From contig JAFUGT010000071.1 in assembly GCA_017469275.1 (NCBI GenBank), positions 1 to 51,460 on the forward strand: DNA of 51,460 nt. The letters run 5' to 3'. The notes below the pieces were generated by a model. It had not been told where the DNA came from. It saw only the letters and a program-made list of their open reading frames with translations, and did no database searches. This DNA comes from Lachnospiraceae bacterium (GTDB taxonomy: Bacteria; Bacillota; Clostridia; Lachnospirales; Lachnospiraceae). This document shows, piece by piece, positions 1 to 8,177 of the stretch; position 1 is the stretch's first letter; the number at the start of each line of letters is the position of its first letter. Made by a program: the position numbers and the translations under genes.

Positions 1-128
1 AAGTTGTTGCGTGGCTCTAAGACACTCAGATAGATGATACCGCTGTTGGTATTGGTCAGTATGGTTTGCTTGACCTTCTTGCCATTATCGTAGGATATGC
101 GAAGACAGTTAAGGTGACGGTGAAATAA
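1..128 (+). other. possible 3' end of an unidentified coding region
   Basis: An open frame from 21 to a TAA at 126-128 encodes a hydrophobic stretch (GQYGLLDLLAIIVGYAKTV) and ends just before a good terminator, so it may be the last residues of a gene entering from the left. The same frame has a TAA at 18-20, and the other two forward frames also stop by about position 36, so the gene is either frameshifted or this reading is wrong. No family is recognised. Confidence 0.3.
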
Positions 129-185
129 GATAGGCTAAGCATTACAATTAAACAAAAGAATTATTAAGTGATATTCTTTGTAACA

Positions 186-228
186 ATCCCTGATATTGCC
201 TTTGACTGGCGGTATCAGGGGTTATTAT
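186..228 (+). terminator. intrinsic terminator
   Basis: CCCTGATA (188-195) pairs with TATCAGGG (213-220), with a further inner GCC/GGC pairing, followed by a T-rich tract. It would end transcription of whatever gene enters from the left and isolates it from the diguanylate cyclase gene. Confidence 0.7.
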
Positions 229-235
229 GTTTTCG

Positions 236-264
236 TTGACATTGTGGTTTTGGATACATATAAT
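236..264 (+). promoter_or_regulatory. sigma-A promoter of the GGDEF gene
   Basis: A consensus TTGACA (236-241) and consensus TATAAT (259-264) are separated by 17 bases. The start codon at 344 lies about 75 bases beyond the predicted transcription start. No operator-like palindrome was seen beside it. Confidence 0.75.
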
Positions 265-343
265 AATTTGAAGTGATTTATAGATAAATCAATTATCCGG
301 ATACGAAATACTCCGGGCAAAAAGATAATGAGGGAAATTTTAT

Positions 344-1423
344 ATGTTGATGGATATGATTCTGCGTCATTTTGTGACTGTTTTTCTAATAATTCTATTC
401 AGTATCATACTTTGGCCAAGAAAAAAATTCAAAAATACATATAACATGTTTTTCTGGATAACTGTAATCAGCTGCTTTATTCTCGTGCTGGAGGATATTC
501 TTGAGACTATTGCTTCGAAAGATCCTTCCATGAGATTTTTCAGAATACTTTTTTCTGTGATCGGATATAATTTTAGGACAAATGCTGTACTGGGACTTTT
601 GTTCGTGATCGTGAAGCCGGAAAAAAGAAAACCATATTTGTGGATTCCTGCCATAATCAATCTATTGGTTTGCTGCACAGCATTTTTTTCGGGAGTTGCA
701 TTTGGATATGATGAAAATTACTCATTTTACAGAGGTCCTTTAGGATACATTGTTTTTATTGTACCGGTACTTTATCTGCTGTCCCTTTTGTGGACCACCT
801 TCATGCGTTTTTCAGAAAGAAACGGTATTGAAAGATTTGTGTCTTTGACATGTGCTGTTTTCTGCCTTCTAGCAGCTTTCATGGATACAGTGAGGGGAGG
901 AACCAGCCTGAATGAAGCTATTATGATCAGCAGCATTTTCTTTTACATTGTTCTTTATTCCCATGAGAATCGAAGAGATACTCTTACCGGACTGTTCAAT
1001 CGAAAAGCTTTTTATGACGATTGTACCACATATGGCAGAAATATTTATGCTGTTGCATCAATAGATATGAATGGTCTTAAAACTCTGAACGATACAAAGG
1101 GACATAATGAAGGAGATAAGGCATTATCAAAGATAGGGGAGTGCATAAATGAGGTGATTGATCGTACTTCAATGGCTTACAGGATTGGAGGAGATGAATT
1201 TGTTATCCTATTCTTCAATGACAGGGAGAATGAGATCATTGAGACGGAACAACAGATTAAAGAGAATGTTGCAAAATATGGCTACAGCGTTTCCATTGGT
1301 CATTCCTTGAGGGAATCTGACAAGGAATTAGAGGAGACAATAAAAATATCTGACAAAATAATGTATGAGGATAAGGCAAGATATTACAGTACAAGCGGGG
1401 TGGATCGGAGAAAAAGGCATTAA
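344..1423 (+). CDS. membrane-bound diguanylate cyclase (GGDEF)
   Basis: 359 residues. Hydrophobic segments fill roughly residues 5-210, about six to seven membrane passes. A cytoplasmic GGDEF domain follows (about 215-350), starting at the typical DTLTGLFNRKAF entry motif and carrying an intact GGDEF signature at residues 282-286. GGDEF domains make c-di-GMP from two GTP. The RxxD product-inhibition site normally found five residues before GGDEF is absent, so feedback inhibition through that site is not expected. The N-terminal membrane region is probably the sensor, but its ligand cannot be read. The start at 344 is preceded by AGGG at a workable distance; ATGs at 350 and 356 are alternatives. 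It is a single-gene unit with its own consensus promoter and a terminator behind it. Confidence 0.9.
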   Translation: MLMDMILRHFVTVFLIILFSIILWPRKKFKNTYNMFFWITVISCFILVLEDILETIASKDPSMRFFRILFSVIGYNFRTNAVLGLLFVIVKPEKRKPYLWIPAIINLLVCCTAFFSGVAFGYDENYSFYRGPLGYIVFIVPVLYLLSLLWTTFMRFSERNGIERFVSLTCAVFCLLAAFMDTVRGGTSLNEAIMISSIFFYIVLYSHENRRDTLTGLFNRKAFYDDCTTYGRNIYAVASIDMNGLKTLNDTKGHNEGDKALSKIGECINEVIDRTSMAYRIGGDEFVILFFNDRENEIIETEQQIKENVAKYGYSVSIGHSLRESDKELEETIKISDKIMYEDKARYYSTSGVDRRKRH

Positions 1424-1458
1424 ATACATTAAAGACAAATTAAATACGGACTGTGATA

Positions 1459-1509
1459 AAATCGTCTATAAGATATAATAAAAAATAATCCTATAGACGA
1501 TTTTTTTTG
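1459..1509 (+). terminator. intrinsic terminator after the GGDEF gene
   Basis: ATCGTCTATA (1461-1470) pairs with TATAGACGAT (1492-1501) and runs into a long T tract. The loop is about 21 bases. Confidence 0.8.
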
Positions 1510-1535
1510 TAACAAAATAGTAATTCGTGTATCAT
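1507..1535 (+). promoter_or_regulatory. probable promoter of the ECF sigma operon
   Basis: TTGTAA (1507-1512), 17 bases, then TATCAT (1530-1535) gives a housekeeping-type promoter about 45 bases before the sigma start codon. It overlaps the end of the preceding terminator's T tract. Confidence 0.5.
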
Positions 1536-1580
1536 ACATATAGAAACAGAAAATAATTGCTGTTTTTCCGGAGAAAGATA

Positions 1581-2075
1581 ATGGATATAGAGGAAATCTA
1601 CAACAAATATTTTACAAGTGTATATCGTTTTGCAAGGAAACTGTCCGGGGATGCGAATATGGCAGATGAACTTACACAGGAAACATTTTTTGCGGCACTT
1701 AAGAATATAGAAAAGTTCCGTGGAGATTGTGATATTCGTGTGTGGTTATGTCAGATTTGCAAAAACTGTTACTACGGTCATCTTAGAAAGGGTAAGCGGC
1801 TTGAGCCTTTAAATGAAGAAGAGCTGGTAAGTTTGGAAGCATCAGAAAATGTTGAAGGACAGGTCGTAGATAAGGATACGGCATACCGGATTCATAAGAT
1901 ACTTCATGTTATGGAAGAACCTTACAAGGAAGTATTCTCCCTGCGTACCTTTGGGGAACTTTCATTTAAGGATATAAGCAGGCTGTTCGGCAAGACGGAG
2001 AGCTGGGCAAGAGTGACCTATTACCGGGCTAGAAAGAAGATTATGGAGGAATTGTCAGATGAAGATAACATGTGA
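1581..2075 (+). CDS. ECF-type RNA polymerase sigma factor
   Basis: 164 residues, normal for an ECF sigma factor. Region 2 is at about residues 10-75, with the typical ADELTQETFFAAL core-binding/-10 recognition segment. Region 4 is at about 110-160, ending in a helix-turn-helix (ELSFKDISRLFGKTESWARV) for the -35 element. ATG 1581 is chosen because GGAGA lies six bases before it; an upstream TTG at 1557 has no ribosome site. The end overlaps the anti-sigma gene by 17 bases, implying translational coupling and stoichiometric production. Its target promoters and inducing signal cannot be read from the window. Confidence 0.92.
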   Translation: MDIEEIYNKYFTSVYRFARKLSGDANMADELTQETFFAALKNIEKFRGDCDIRVWLCQICKNCYYGHLRKGKRLEPLNEEELVSLEASENVEGQVVDKDTAYRIHKILHVMEEPYKEVFSLRTFGELSFKDISRLFGKTESWARVTYYRARKKIMEELSDEDNM

Positions 2076-2835
2076 TGTGATTGAGGATCTGCTGCCCCTT
2101 TATGTGGATGATGTGGCAAGCGGCGACAGCAGGGCACTTATAGAGGAACATTTAAATGAGTGTGAAAGCTGCAGGAAGACATTGGAAGATATGAGAAAGG
2201 ATATTGACATCTTACATTCTGATAATGATGAAATTGGGCAGAATGACAAAATGATAATCCTGCGATTGAAGAAGAAAATTATGAAAAGGATTGCTGCTGT
2301 TATAGTCGTGGCTGTAATTTTGGTCATGCTTGTGTGTGTAGGTAATTATTTTTACCATGACTATAATGTATATGTGGATTATGAGGATTCCGGTGTGTAT
2401 GTGGAAAATAACATATTATATGGGATCCGACAGACAGGTGGGGTATGTATGATGGAGTCGTCAGATGGAACAGATGGAAAGATAGCTTTTTTCTATCTTT
2501 TAGATTCTCCATTTGATCATGATGAAAGTAATGGTAGTGATGACCGGATAAGGATTATTATGGATATGAACCTTACATGGCCCGATGGAGCAGAAGCAAT
2601 AGTTACAGATGAGGAAGAGGCTGAAAAATTTAGGGAAAAGGGGATAACAGATTTTGCTGTTCTGCCTGAGATAACTATACCTGAAAATGTTGATAGATTA
2701 TATTACATTGAAAAGGATCAGATAAAAAATATAGATGATGCCAATGAACTGTTTCGTAAAGGAAAAGATGAGAATGCGGAAGAACTTGTGAGAATTGCAA
2801 AAGAGAATTCCGTTCTTTTGTGGGAGAGAAAATGA
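2059..2835 (+). CDS. zinc-finger (HC2-type) membrane anti-sigma factor
   Basis: 258 residues. The N-terminal cytoplasmic part carries a ZAS/HC2-like motif with C5, H31, C35 and C38. One transmembrane helix lies at about residues 78-97, and the remaining ~160 residues are predicted outside the cell. In this family the N-terminus holds the cognate sigma until an envelope signal acts on the outer domain. The extracellular part is unlike any sensor I recognise and has an acidic patch near its middle. The start codon lies inside the sigma gene with GGAGG upstream. Function is inferred from pairing and topology. Confidence 0.82.
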   Translation: MKITCDVIEDLLPLYVDDVASGDSRALIEEHLNECESCRKTLEDMRKDIDILHSDNDEIGQNDKMIILRLKKKIMKRIAAVIVVAVILVMLVCVGNYFYHDYNVYVDYEDSGVYVENNILYGIRQTGGVCMMESSDGTDGKIAFFYLLDSPFDHDESNGSDDRIRIIMDMNLTWPDGAEAIVTDEEEAEKFREKGITDFAVLPEITIPENVDRLYYIEKDQIKNIDDANELFRKGKDENAEELVRIAKENSVLLWERK

Positions 2836-2842
2836 TGCATAG

Positions 2843-3088
2843 AGAATTGAAAAAAGGCAGGTTCAATATAATATTGAAACAGAACTTATGAACGGTCATC
2901 CGATTATCTGTTCTATGACACCGGGAGATTTTACGAAAGCAGGGCATTTCATTGTTCTTACCGGTATGAATGAGGATGGAACGATAAGGGTAAATGATCC
3001 CAATTCGCCGTCAAATAGTAGAAAGGACTGGGATATAGACAGGCTAATGGGGCAGATGTGTGCTGCGTGGGCGTATGAGCTTTATTAA
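2843..3088 (+). pseudogene. C-terminal remnant of a C39-like cysteine peptidase
   Basis: The frame is open from just after a stop at 2840-2842. From about 2888 it reads like the end of a C39-like (peptidase_C39_2) domain: GHPIICSM, then GHFIVLTG with the catalytic histidine, then NDPNS with the third catalytic residue. The N-terminal half with the catalytic cysteine is absent, and the preceding anti-sigma gene stops only seven bases upstream, so a deletion has joined the two. ATG 2888 could still be translated into 66 residues, but without the cysteine this would not be an active peptidase. No clear ribosome site precedes it. Confidence 0.7.
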
Positions 3089-3146
3089 CGGGGATTTGTG
3101 ACGGCTTCGTTATTTATATAATAATAGTTATACTTTTTGCAATATC

Positions 3147-3175
3147 TTGATAAAAAGAATCCAAAGGAGTATAAT
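3147..3175 (+). promoter_or_regulatory. promoter of the AAA/DUF4143 ATPase gene
   Basis: TTGATA (3147-3152), a 17-base spacer and consensus TATAAT (3170-3175), about 50 bases before the start codon at 3227. Confidence 0.65.
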
Positions 3176-3226
3176 AAAAGAAATTTTGGGTAAAACTAAC
3201 CAAAATATCTTTTAGAGGTGATAAGC

Positions 3227-4486
3227 ATGGATAAAGAAATAGCACGAGACTATTATCTTGAGCAACTTATAAAGCGTAAAGATAACGGATTGATTAAAAT
3301 TGTAACAGGAATAAGAAGGTGCGGAAAGTCCTATCTGCTTCGGACTATATTCAAGAATCATCTGATAGAGAGCGGAGTGGATGAAGATCATATTATAGAA
3401 ATGGCATTTGACCTGTTTGATAATATTGAATATCGTGATCCTAAAGTATTTTATCCATGGGCAAAGGGACGTCTTAAGGATGAAGATAAATATTATTTCC
3501 TTTTGGATGAGATACAACTACTTGATGAGTTTGTAAGTGTGCTTAATGGTCTTGCCGACAAAAAAAATTGCGATGTTTTTGTAACCGGAAGTAATGCAAG
3601 GTTTCTGTCAAAAGATATAGCAACCGAATTTGGAGGCAGAGGTGATGAGATAAGAATGTATCCACTTTGCTTTTCTGAATTCATGACAGTATTTGAGGGA
3701 AATCGATATGATGGCTTTAATGAATATATAACCTATGGGGGAATTCCTCTTGTTGTGTTGGCAGAAACTGAGGATCAGAAAATAGCATTGCTTGATAATT
3801 TGTTTAAAGAAACATATATAAATGATATTGTAAGGCGGAATAAGATCAGAAATGTTGGAGAGATGGAGGCTTTGTTGGATATACTTTCTTCCTCGATAGG
3901 GGCACTCACTAATCCCAATAAACTTCAAAAAACATTTAAGAGTGTCAATAAGTCCAAAATTACAGCCACAACTATTACTAAATATATTGAATATCTGGAA
4001 GATGCTTTTTTGATAGAGGAGGCAGTAAGATATGATATTAAGGGGAAATCCTATATTGGTACTCCATTAAAGTATTACTATATGGATATGGGGCTTAGAA
4101 ATTCGAGAATTAACTACCGGCAGATGGAAGTAACTCATTCCATGGAGAATGTAATCTATAATGAGCTTAGAAAAAGGGGATTTAGTGTAGATGTAGGAAA
4201 TCTTACAATTGTGGAAAATGGTAAGGAAGGCAAACCTGTAAAAAAACATTTGGAAGTTGATTTCATATGTAAAAAAGGTTCGAAAAAGTATTATATCCAG
4301 TCAGCATATATATTGGGGACAACAGAAAAAGTGAAACAGGAAATAAGACCTTTTTTGAAAATAAATGATTCCTTCAAGAAAATACTTATTACATCGGATA
4401 CGCCTAAACCATTCTATAATGAAGAGGGGATATTGATGATGAATGTATATGATTTTTTGATGGCTGAAGATTCATTGGAGCTATAA
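3227..4486 (+). CDS. AAA_14 / DUF4143 family ATPase
   Basis: 419 residues, the usual size of this family. A P-loop with GxxxxGKS form (TGIRRCGKSYLL) is near residue 30, and a Walker B-like FLLDEIQ is near residue 90. A C-terminal DUF4143 domain ends with a nuclease-like EVDFICKK stretch. The family is common in anaerobes and its cellular role is unsettled; the C-terminal region resembles restriction-endonuclease folds, but I do not claim nuclease activity. ATG 3227 is chosen over an in-frame GTG at 3218 because AGAGGTG sits just before it. It is a single-gene unit with its own promoter. Confidence 0.85.
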   Translation: MDKEIARDYYLEQLIKRKDNGLIKIVTGIRRCGKSYLLRTIFKNHLIESGVDEDHIIEMAFDLFDNIEYRDPKVFYPWAKGRLKDEDKYYFLLDEIQLLDEFVSVLNGLADKKNCDVFVTGSNARFLSKDIATEFGGRGDEIRMYPLCFSEFMTVFEGNRYDGFNEYITYGGIPLVVLAETEDQKIALLDNLFKETYINDIVRRNKIRNVGEMEALLDILSSSIGALTNPNKLQKTFKSVNKSKITATTITKYIEYLEDAFLIEEAVRYDIKGKSYIGTPLKYYYMDMGLRNSRINYRQMEVTHSMENVIYNELRKRGFSVDVGNLTIVENGKEGKPVKKHLEVDFICKKGSKKYYIQSAYILGTTEKVKQEIRPFLKINDSFKKILITSDTPKPFYNEEGILMMNVYDFLMAEDSLEL

Positions 4487-4546
4487 TGATGAAATAAAGG
4501 TTTTCTCAGCAAATCTTTTATGTGATGTTATATAAAAAGGTGAAAG

Positions 4547-5245
4547 ATGTTTTGTGAAAGGGATAAGATGAATTGCAAAAAATACATTTTTACGATAGAG
4601 CAGAACGATATAACAATCGAACACTTTATTAAGCGGTATCATTTTGACGAGAAGGACAGGGAGCTTCTGCTGGCGACAGGAAGATTTCTTTCCGAGCTCA
4701 ATACAGTGGAGGCGTGGATTGCCTATAATGATAGTGGAGTGGTATGTACGGCAACACTTGGAGATAAGTATGACAGGCTGCTTGATGTGGTGGCGGAGTC
4801 CCAGCATTTACTCCTTGCATACAGTATGGAATGCTTTGCCATGGAGTTTCTGTCGAAGACCTATGAGAAGATGAATGAGACTGTATTTCAGGAAACTGGA
4901 AAGTGGATGGGTGAGTATCATTTTCTTGGTGATGATGATTTTCAGGATATAGAAAAATACCTTCAGGAGTTTTCAGGTGACGGGCTTTCGGAGCATGCAC
5001 TTTCGTGGGAAAATGGGATGCTGCATCCTTTAAAGAGCGTTATATTCACCGCAGAATATAAGGAGAAACGGGAGGACAGTGGGTGCCATAAATGTGAGCT
5101 TTGCGAGAATGTAACCTGCAGCTTTCGCCATGTGGTACAGAAACCGCCTAGAAGAAAGAATAAGGTGGAGATTGATGTCAGTAATACGGTGTATTCTTAT
5201 GGGATTTCACAGATATTTGGAAAAAAGGGAATTAGTGATTTTTGA
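4547..5245 (+). CDS. MetH-activation-domain-like corrinoid-associated protein
   Basis: 232 residues. No strong catalytic signature is visible. The C-terminal third has a cysteine cluster (CHKCELCENVTC) and, before it, a GMLHPLKSV segment like the LxPSKSV segment of clostridial proteins related to the reactivation domain of B12-dependent methionine synthase. The next gene, 78 bases downstream, is a corrinoid adenosyltransferase, which supports a corrinoid link. ATG 4547 has AAGGTG upstream; ATG 4568 (preceded by AAGGG) is an alternative. Alternatively it is a hypothetical protein with a metal-binding tail. Confidence 0.5.
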   Translation: MFCERDKMNCKKYIFTIEQNDITIEHFIKRYHFDEKDRELLLATGRFLSELNTVEAWIAYNDSGVVCTATLGDKYDRLLDVVAESQHLLLAYSMECFAMEFLSKTYEKMNETVFQETGKWMGEYHFLGDDDFQDIEKYLQEFSGDGLSEHALSWENGMLHPLKSVIFTAEYKEKREDSGCHKCELCENVTCSFRHVVQKPPRRKNKVEIDVSNTVYSYGISQIFGKKGISDF

Positions 5246-5323
5246 TAGATACATTCACGTGTAAGGTTAGGATATGATAGTGATAGAAAGAAATTTTAGA
5301 GATTTTTGAGAAAGCAGGGTAAA

Positions 5324-5950
5324 ATGATACATTTATATTCAGGTGACGGAAAAGGTAAGACAAGCATTGCAGTAGGAATGGCTATCCGTATGGCAGGTGC
5401 CGGAGGGCATATTATATTTGCACAGTTCATGAAAGGAAATGAGAGCTCTGAACTTAATATATTGAGACAGCTTCCTCAAGTGAAGGTGCTTAAGGTTAAT
5501 AAGGAGTTTGGTTTCTTTAATGAAATGAGTGATGAGGATAAGGCAGAGATTACAGGACTGCATAATGAAATTATTGAGGAGATTGAGGAATTTGTTGAGC
5601 AGATAAAGAGTAATGAGCAGAGTAATCCGGAGCATGATGAAGTCCCAAAATGTGAAGGTAATTCAGAGCACAATGTAGTACAAGGGTATAAAGGTGATGC
5701 AAGAAAGGATGCATGCCCCCAAGTTATAATAGTTCTGGATGAAATCACATATCCATGCAGATGGAATCTGATTGATGAAAAATTGGTCAGAAAGCTTCTT
5801 AAAGAACTTCCTGATTGTGCTGAGCTTGTTATGACAGGTCGGGATCCTCTTGATTATATGATTGAAGCAAGTGATTACTGGTCTGATGTTGAGATGAAGA
5901 AACACCCATATGAGAAAGGGGTCAGTGCAAGGTTGGGGATAGAATATTGA
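5324..5950 (+). CDS. cobO: cob(I)yrinic acid a,c-diamide adenosyltransferase (CobO/BtuR type)
   Basis: 208 residues. The N-terminal P-loop GDGKGKTS is the signature of this family, which transfers the adenosyl group of ATP to cob(I)alamin or cobyrinic acid diamide. VLDEITY matches the family's Walker B region, MTGRDP its late motif, and it ends in the typical GIEY. Family members are usually about 170-200 residues; here an acidic, low-complexity insert of roughly 35 residues (about 100-135) interrupts the middle. ATG 5324 is used because AGCAGGGT precedes it; the upstream TTG 5306 is less likely. It probably forms an operon with the preceding corrinoid-associated gene. Confidence 0.87.
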   Translation: MIHLYSGDGKGKTSIAVGMAIRMAGAGGHIIFAQFMKGNESSELNILRQLPQVKVLKVNKEFGFFNEMSDEDKAEITGLHNEIIEEIEEFVEQIKSNEQSNPEHDEVPKCEGNSEHNVVQGYKGDARKDACPQVIIVLDEITYPCRWNLIDEKLVRKLLKELPDCAELVMTGRDPLDYMIEASDYWSDVEMKKHPYEKGVSARLGIEY

Positions 5951-5954
5951 ATAA

Positions 5955-6188
5955 GACGTATTGCAAGAAACATTTATAAAGTATATGACAAAATCACCTG
6001 AATTTAAGTCTGATGATCATAAAAAGGCGTGGTTGATTAAGGTATCACAGAATAAATGTAAAGAATTCCTTAGATTTCACAAAAGACATGCCGCAGTCCC
6101 TCTTGAAGAGGTGGAGGAAAGCATAGGTGTAACGGATGGAATGGATAATATAATAACACACGAAGATGCAATTCTCGTAAAGCAATAG
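5955..6188 (+). pseudogene. remnant of an ECF sigma factor (region 2 only)
   Basis: Immediately after a stop codon, the frame begins DVLQETFIKYM, the second half of a sigma region 2. It continues through the KAWLIKVSQNKCKEFLR helix and stops at 6188. The N-terminal start and all of region 4 are missing and there is no start codon with a ribosome site. It differs in sequence from the intact ECF sigma at 1581, so it is not a recent duplicate. It most likely marks an old deletion. Confidence 0.7.
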
Positions 6189-6227
6189 GTTAGAATGCTT
6201 TGAGTACAATTTTAAACGGAGTTAAAA

Positions 6228-8090
6228 ATGAACATACTTAATCTGGAAAACATTTCAAAAACATACATGGAAAAACCGGTACTTAATAATGTTTGTATCG
6301 GTATTGACGATTCGGATAATATAGGTGTCGTGGGTGCAAATGGTACAGGTAAGTCCACACTCCTAAAAATTGCAGCAGGGAAGGTGGAGCCTGATGAGGG
6401 CAGAGTGGTAATGGGTAATGGTATCAGAATTTCCTATCTTCCTCAAAACCCTCAGTTTGACTTGAATAAGACGTTGCTTGAAAATATTACAGATTCCATA
6501 TATGCGGGTAATGATCATTGGGATAAAATGGGTGAGATTAAAGCGAATCTTGCCAAGTTCGGAATAGAGGATCCGGAGTGTAATCCATCGGTGCTTTCCG
6601 GGGGACAAAGAAAAAGAGCCGCATTGGTATCGGCTATAATGACACCTGCTGATCTGTTAATATTAGACGAGCCCACGAACCATTTAGACTCGGAAATGAT
6701 AGAGTGGCTGGAAAACTATCTTCACAGGTATAACGGGGCAATTCTTATGGTTACCCATGACAGATATTTTCTCGATGAAGTGACCACTCAGATCATAGAG
6801 GTGGATAAGGGGAATTCATATCGATATACGGCTAATTATTCAGGATATCTGGAACTTAAGGAACAACGCCTTGATTATGAAAAAGCGGCAGAGAGGAAGG
6901 CTGCTGCTCTATATAAAAAAGATCTGGCTTGGATAAGACGTGGTGCAAGAGCGCGTTCAACAAAGCAGAAGGCTCACATCAAAAGGTTTGAGGAACTTCG
7001 AGACAGAAAGCGGCCGGAGGAGGAACGATATGTTGAGTTGAGTTCTTTGCCTTCCCGTATGGGGAATAAAACCATTATACTTGATAGTATATCAAAGGCA
7101 TATGGAGAAAGGACACTATTTAAGGACTTTACTTATACCTTTAATAAGTTGGACAGAATTGGTATTATTGGGCCAAATGGTTGTGGAAAGTCCACTCTGC
7201 TAAAGTGTATGATTGGTGAGATTGCTTTAGACAGTGGAAGTATTGAAATCGGGCAGACCATTCAAATCGGATATTTTGGACAGGAGAATGAATTTGAAAG
7301 ACAATCAGTAGATAATAAATATGATATTCCGGATGAAGATACCCGGGTCATTGATTATGTTAAGGAAACAGCAGAGTATATTGAGACATCAGAAGGCATT
7401 GTATCGGCATCATCTATGTGTGAGAGATTTTTGTTTAATGCAGATATGCAGTATGCTCCAATAAAAAAGCTGTCAGGTGGAGAAAAACGAAGATTGTATC
7501 TGTTAAAGGTGCTTATGGGTGCACCTAATGTAATAATTTTAGATGAGCCTACCAATGATCTTGATATTCAGACTTTGAGGATTTTGGAGGATTATCTTGA
7601 CAGTTTTGCCGGAATTATTATCACAGTATCCCATGATAGATATTTTCTTGACAGGGTTGTGACAAGAATATTTTCATTTGAGCCGGGAGGAAATATACTT
7701 CAGAGTGAAGGTGGTTATTCGGATTATCTTGAACGCAACAGTCATTTAGAAACTCCGGCGGGTGATAAAGGTCAGGTCAAATCAAGTAAATTGAAAAATA
7801 GTGATGGCAATAGCAGTGATTCTAAGAAAAACAAAAAGTATCGTGCTCCGAGAGAGAAAACAAAGTTGTCATTTAACGAACAGAAAGAGTATGATACAAT
7901 AGAATCAGAGATTGATGAGTTAGAAAGCAGAAATGCAGAATTAGATAGTCTGATAGCAAATTCTGCAACAGATTTTGTTAAGTTGACAGAGTATACAAAG
8001 GAAAAAGAAGAATTGGAATTGAAGATAGAAGAAAAACTTCTAAGGTTTGTAGAATTACAGGAAATGGTTGATAAATTTAACGTAAAATAG
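6228..8090 (+). CDS. ABC-F family ATPase (Uup/YdiF-like)
   Basis: 620 residues with two complete ATP-binding cassettes and no membrane segments. Cassette 1 has GANGTGKST (about residue 37), LSGGQRKRAAL and LILDEPTNHLD; cassette 2 has GPNGCGKST, LSGGEKRRLYLL and IILDEPTNDLD. Between them lies the charged linker characteristic of ABC-F proteins, and the C-terminal 100 residues form a predicted coiled coil as in Uup. ABC-F proteins act on ribosomes or nucleic acids rather than in transport. Whether this one gives antibiotic protection cannot be told. GGAG lies upstream of ATG 6228. Confidence 0.92.
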   Translation: MNILNLENISKTYMEKPVLNNVCIGIDDSDNIGVVGANGTGKSTLLKIAAGKVEPDEGRVVMGNGIRISYLPQNPQFDLNKTLLENITDSIYAGNDHWDKMGEIKANLAKFGIEDPECNPSVLSGGQRKRAALVSAIMTPADLLILDEPTNHLDSEMIEWLENYLHRYNGAILMVTHDRYFLDEVTTQIIEVDKGNSYRYTANYSGYLELKEQRLDYEKAAERKAAALYKKDLAWIRRGARARSTKQKAHIKRFEELRDRKRPEEERYVELSSLPSRMGNKTIILDSISKAYGERTLFKDFTYTFNKLDRIGIIGPNGCGKSTLLKCMIGEIALDSGSIEIGQTIQIGYFGQENEFERQSVDNKYDIPDEDTRVIDYVKETAEYIETSEGIVSASSMCERFLFNADMQYAPIKKLSGGEKRRLYLLKVLMGAPNVIILDEPTNDLDIQTLRILEDYLDSFAGIIITVSHDRYFLDRVVTRIFSFEPGGNILQSEGGYSDYLERNSHLETPAGDKGQVKSSKLKNSDGNSSDSKKNKKYRAPREKTKLSFNEQKEYDTIESEIDELESRNAELDSLIANSATDFVKLTEYTKEKEELELKIEEKLLRFVELQEMVDKFNVK

Positions 8091-8177
8091 TCAGCAGATA
8101 ATATGTAGAATTATGTAAAAAAATAAAAATATGAGGAAAGGAATAACCGGTTATAAGACGGTTATAAGGGGTTTAGT

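Noticed and set aside
1508-1528. ECF-type autoregulated promoter (TGTAAC ... CGT) before the sigma gene
   Set aside because: The two elements are only 12 bases apart, too short for an ECF promoter; a housekeeping promoter fits better.
3227-4486. AAA/DUF4143 gene as part of a defence island
   Set aside because: It stands alone with ordinary neighbours; no other defence genes were recognised nearby.
8144-8170. CGGTTATAAG direct repeat before the aldo/keto reductase
   Set aside because: Two short copies only, partly overlapping the ribosome site; could easily be chance in AT-rich DNA.
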